A DNA stretch of 8,439 bases from Candidatus Krumholzibacteriia bacterium (GTDB lineage: Bacteria > Krumholzibacteriota > Krumholzibacteria > WVZY01 > JAKEHA01). Under the pieces are notes generated by a model that saw only the letters and a list, made by a program, of their open reading frames with translations, did not search any database and was not told the DNA's origin. The position numbers and the translations under genes are program-made. The stretch covers positions 1 through 8,439 of the forward strand of contig JAOTVO010000105.1 in the NCBI GenBank assembly GCA_029863355.1. Direction: 5' to 3'. Within the stretch, counting starts at the first letter, position 1. Each line of letters starts with the position of its first letter. Below, in pieces: positions 7,817 to 8,439 of the stretch.

Positions 7817-8439
7817 CAGGACGAATATACCGTATGAGACACACGCCCGTCCAACGCAGCCGACGCGTGCGCGCGCGCGGCCTCTGCCGCCGCGTCCAGA
7901 GCCCCCTCTCCGTCGTGCAGCGCGGGAGCGAGCATCCACAGGTAACGCTCCTGGGGAGCGCCGCCCCGCGCGAAGACGTCGGCCGTGTGCGCCAGCTGCG
8001 GCCAGCGCCCCAGCGCGCGCGACTTGCCGATGTCGGCCGCCGTCGAGATCGCGGCAACCAGACGGCGCTCGACGTCGGCGATCCGCTTGGCCAGCCGCGA
8101 TGCCTGCCGCTCATCACCCGCCGCGCGCGCACGGGCCACGAGCTCGCCGGCGCGCGACGAGAAGGCCTCGCGCAGCTCGGCCGCCGCGCGGGCGACCTCC
8201 GGGTCGGCCATCGCCGCAGCCGCCGCGTCCGCGAGCGTCCCCGGCGCCTCGGCCAGGCGCTCGAGCGCCAGGCCACACACCGCAGCGGGCTCGGCCAGCG
8301 CGCCCGGCACGTAGGTGGCGAACAGGCGCGGGAACAGCACCGGCCGCGCCACCCCCAGACGCTCGTGCACACCCGCCATCTGCGCGCGATAGGCGATCTC
8401 GGCCGGCCCCAACACGGCGGCCACCGGAGAGAGTACCGC
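7816..8439 (-). CDS. bshC: Putative cysteine ligase BshC, C-terminal part
   Basis: The frame is open to the window's right edge, so this is the last 207 codons of a protein that is normally about 530 residues. BshC adds cysteine to GlcN-malate, the last step in bacillithiol synthesis. The family is recognised from SPVAAVLGPAEIAYRAQ at the left of the visible part, the PVLFPRLFATYV segment, a long Ala/Arg-rich helical region (the family's coiled-coil, ending ADVERRLVAAI) and the closing PQERYLWMLAPALHDGEGAL. A GTG at 8424 is in frame but would begin in the middle of the conserved core, so I do not accept it as the start. Its stop overlaps bshB1 by one base. Identification is strengthened by bshB1 and bshA next door. 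Confidence 0.9.
   Translation of the reverse strand, partial: AVLSPVAAVLGPAEIAYRAQMAGVHERLGVARPVLFPRLFATYVPGALAEPAAVCGLALERLAEAPGTLADAAAAAMADPEVARAAAELREAFSSRAGELVARARAAGDERQASRLAKRIADVERRLVAAISTAADIGKSRALGRWPQLAHTADVFARGGAPQERYLWMLAPALHDGEGALDAAAEAARAHASAALDGRVSHTVYSS

Noticed and set aside
7817..7939. N-terminal extension of bshB1 by 41 residues
   Set aside because: The extra residues are Arg/Gly-rich, overlap the end of bshC in another frame, and are absent from known BshB1 proteins. The ATG at 7816 fits the family start.

Overview
The window is high-GC bacterial DNA packed with tightly spaced or overlapping genes. Nearly all of it is coding. It carries a complete PrkA/DUF444/SpoVR stress operon, a bacillithiol (BSH) biosynthesis operon, and the end of an AmmeMemoRadiSam-type operon. 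High GC, bacillithiol genes outside Firmicutes, and a Minf_1886-family gene suggest a lineage such as Gemmatimonadota, Acidobacteriota or a related soil/sediment phylum. This is an inference from gene content only, and I would not name a species.

Layout from left to right. On the + strand, positions 1-46 hold the last codons of a probable MEMO-family gene (amrB). It overlaps by 4 nt (GTGA) with an AMMECR1-domain gene (amrA, 43-624). That gene meets spoVR tail to tail with only 15 nt between the stops. Everything else is on the - strand and reads right to left: bshC (C-terminal part, off the right edge), bshB1, bshA, a Minf_1886-family gene, then a 238-bp intergenic region, then prkA, DUF444 (yhbH) and spoVR. 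Junctions are TGATG (bshC/bshB1), GTGA (bshB1/bshA), GTGA (bshA/Minf_1886), a 12-nt gap (prkA/DUF444) and ATGA (DUF444/spoVR). This points to two translationally coupled operons.

The bsh genes together encode the three steps of bacillithiol synthesis: BshA joins GlcNAc to malate, BshB1 deacetylates the product, and BshC adds cysteine. The Minf_1886-family protein has no known function but is locked to bshA by overlap. PrkA is an AAA+ protein with a kinase-like C-terminal region, DUF444 is a VWA-domain protein, and SpoVR is their usual partner. This trio is tied to stationary phase, starvation and sporulation in other bacteria.

The most informative non-coding stretch is the 238-bp gap upstream of prkA. 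It holds a textbook sigma-54 (-24/-12) promoter facing prkA. Downstream of it are an intrinsic-terminator-shaped hairpin with a T7 tract that points the wrong way for any nearby gene, a possible sigma-70 promoter, and an AT-rich near-palindrome. An inverted repeat lies upstream of the -24 element. Together they suggest that the PrkA operon is under activator-dependent, starvation-type control separate from the bacillithiol operon. No phage, IS, CRISPR or RNA genes were seen.
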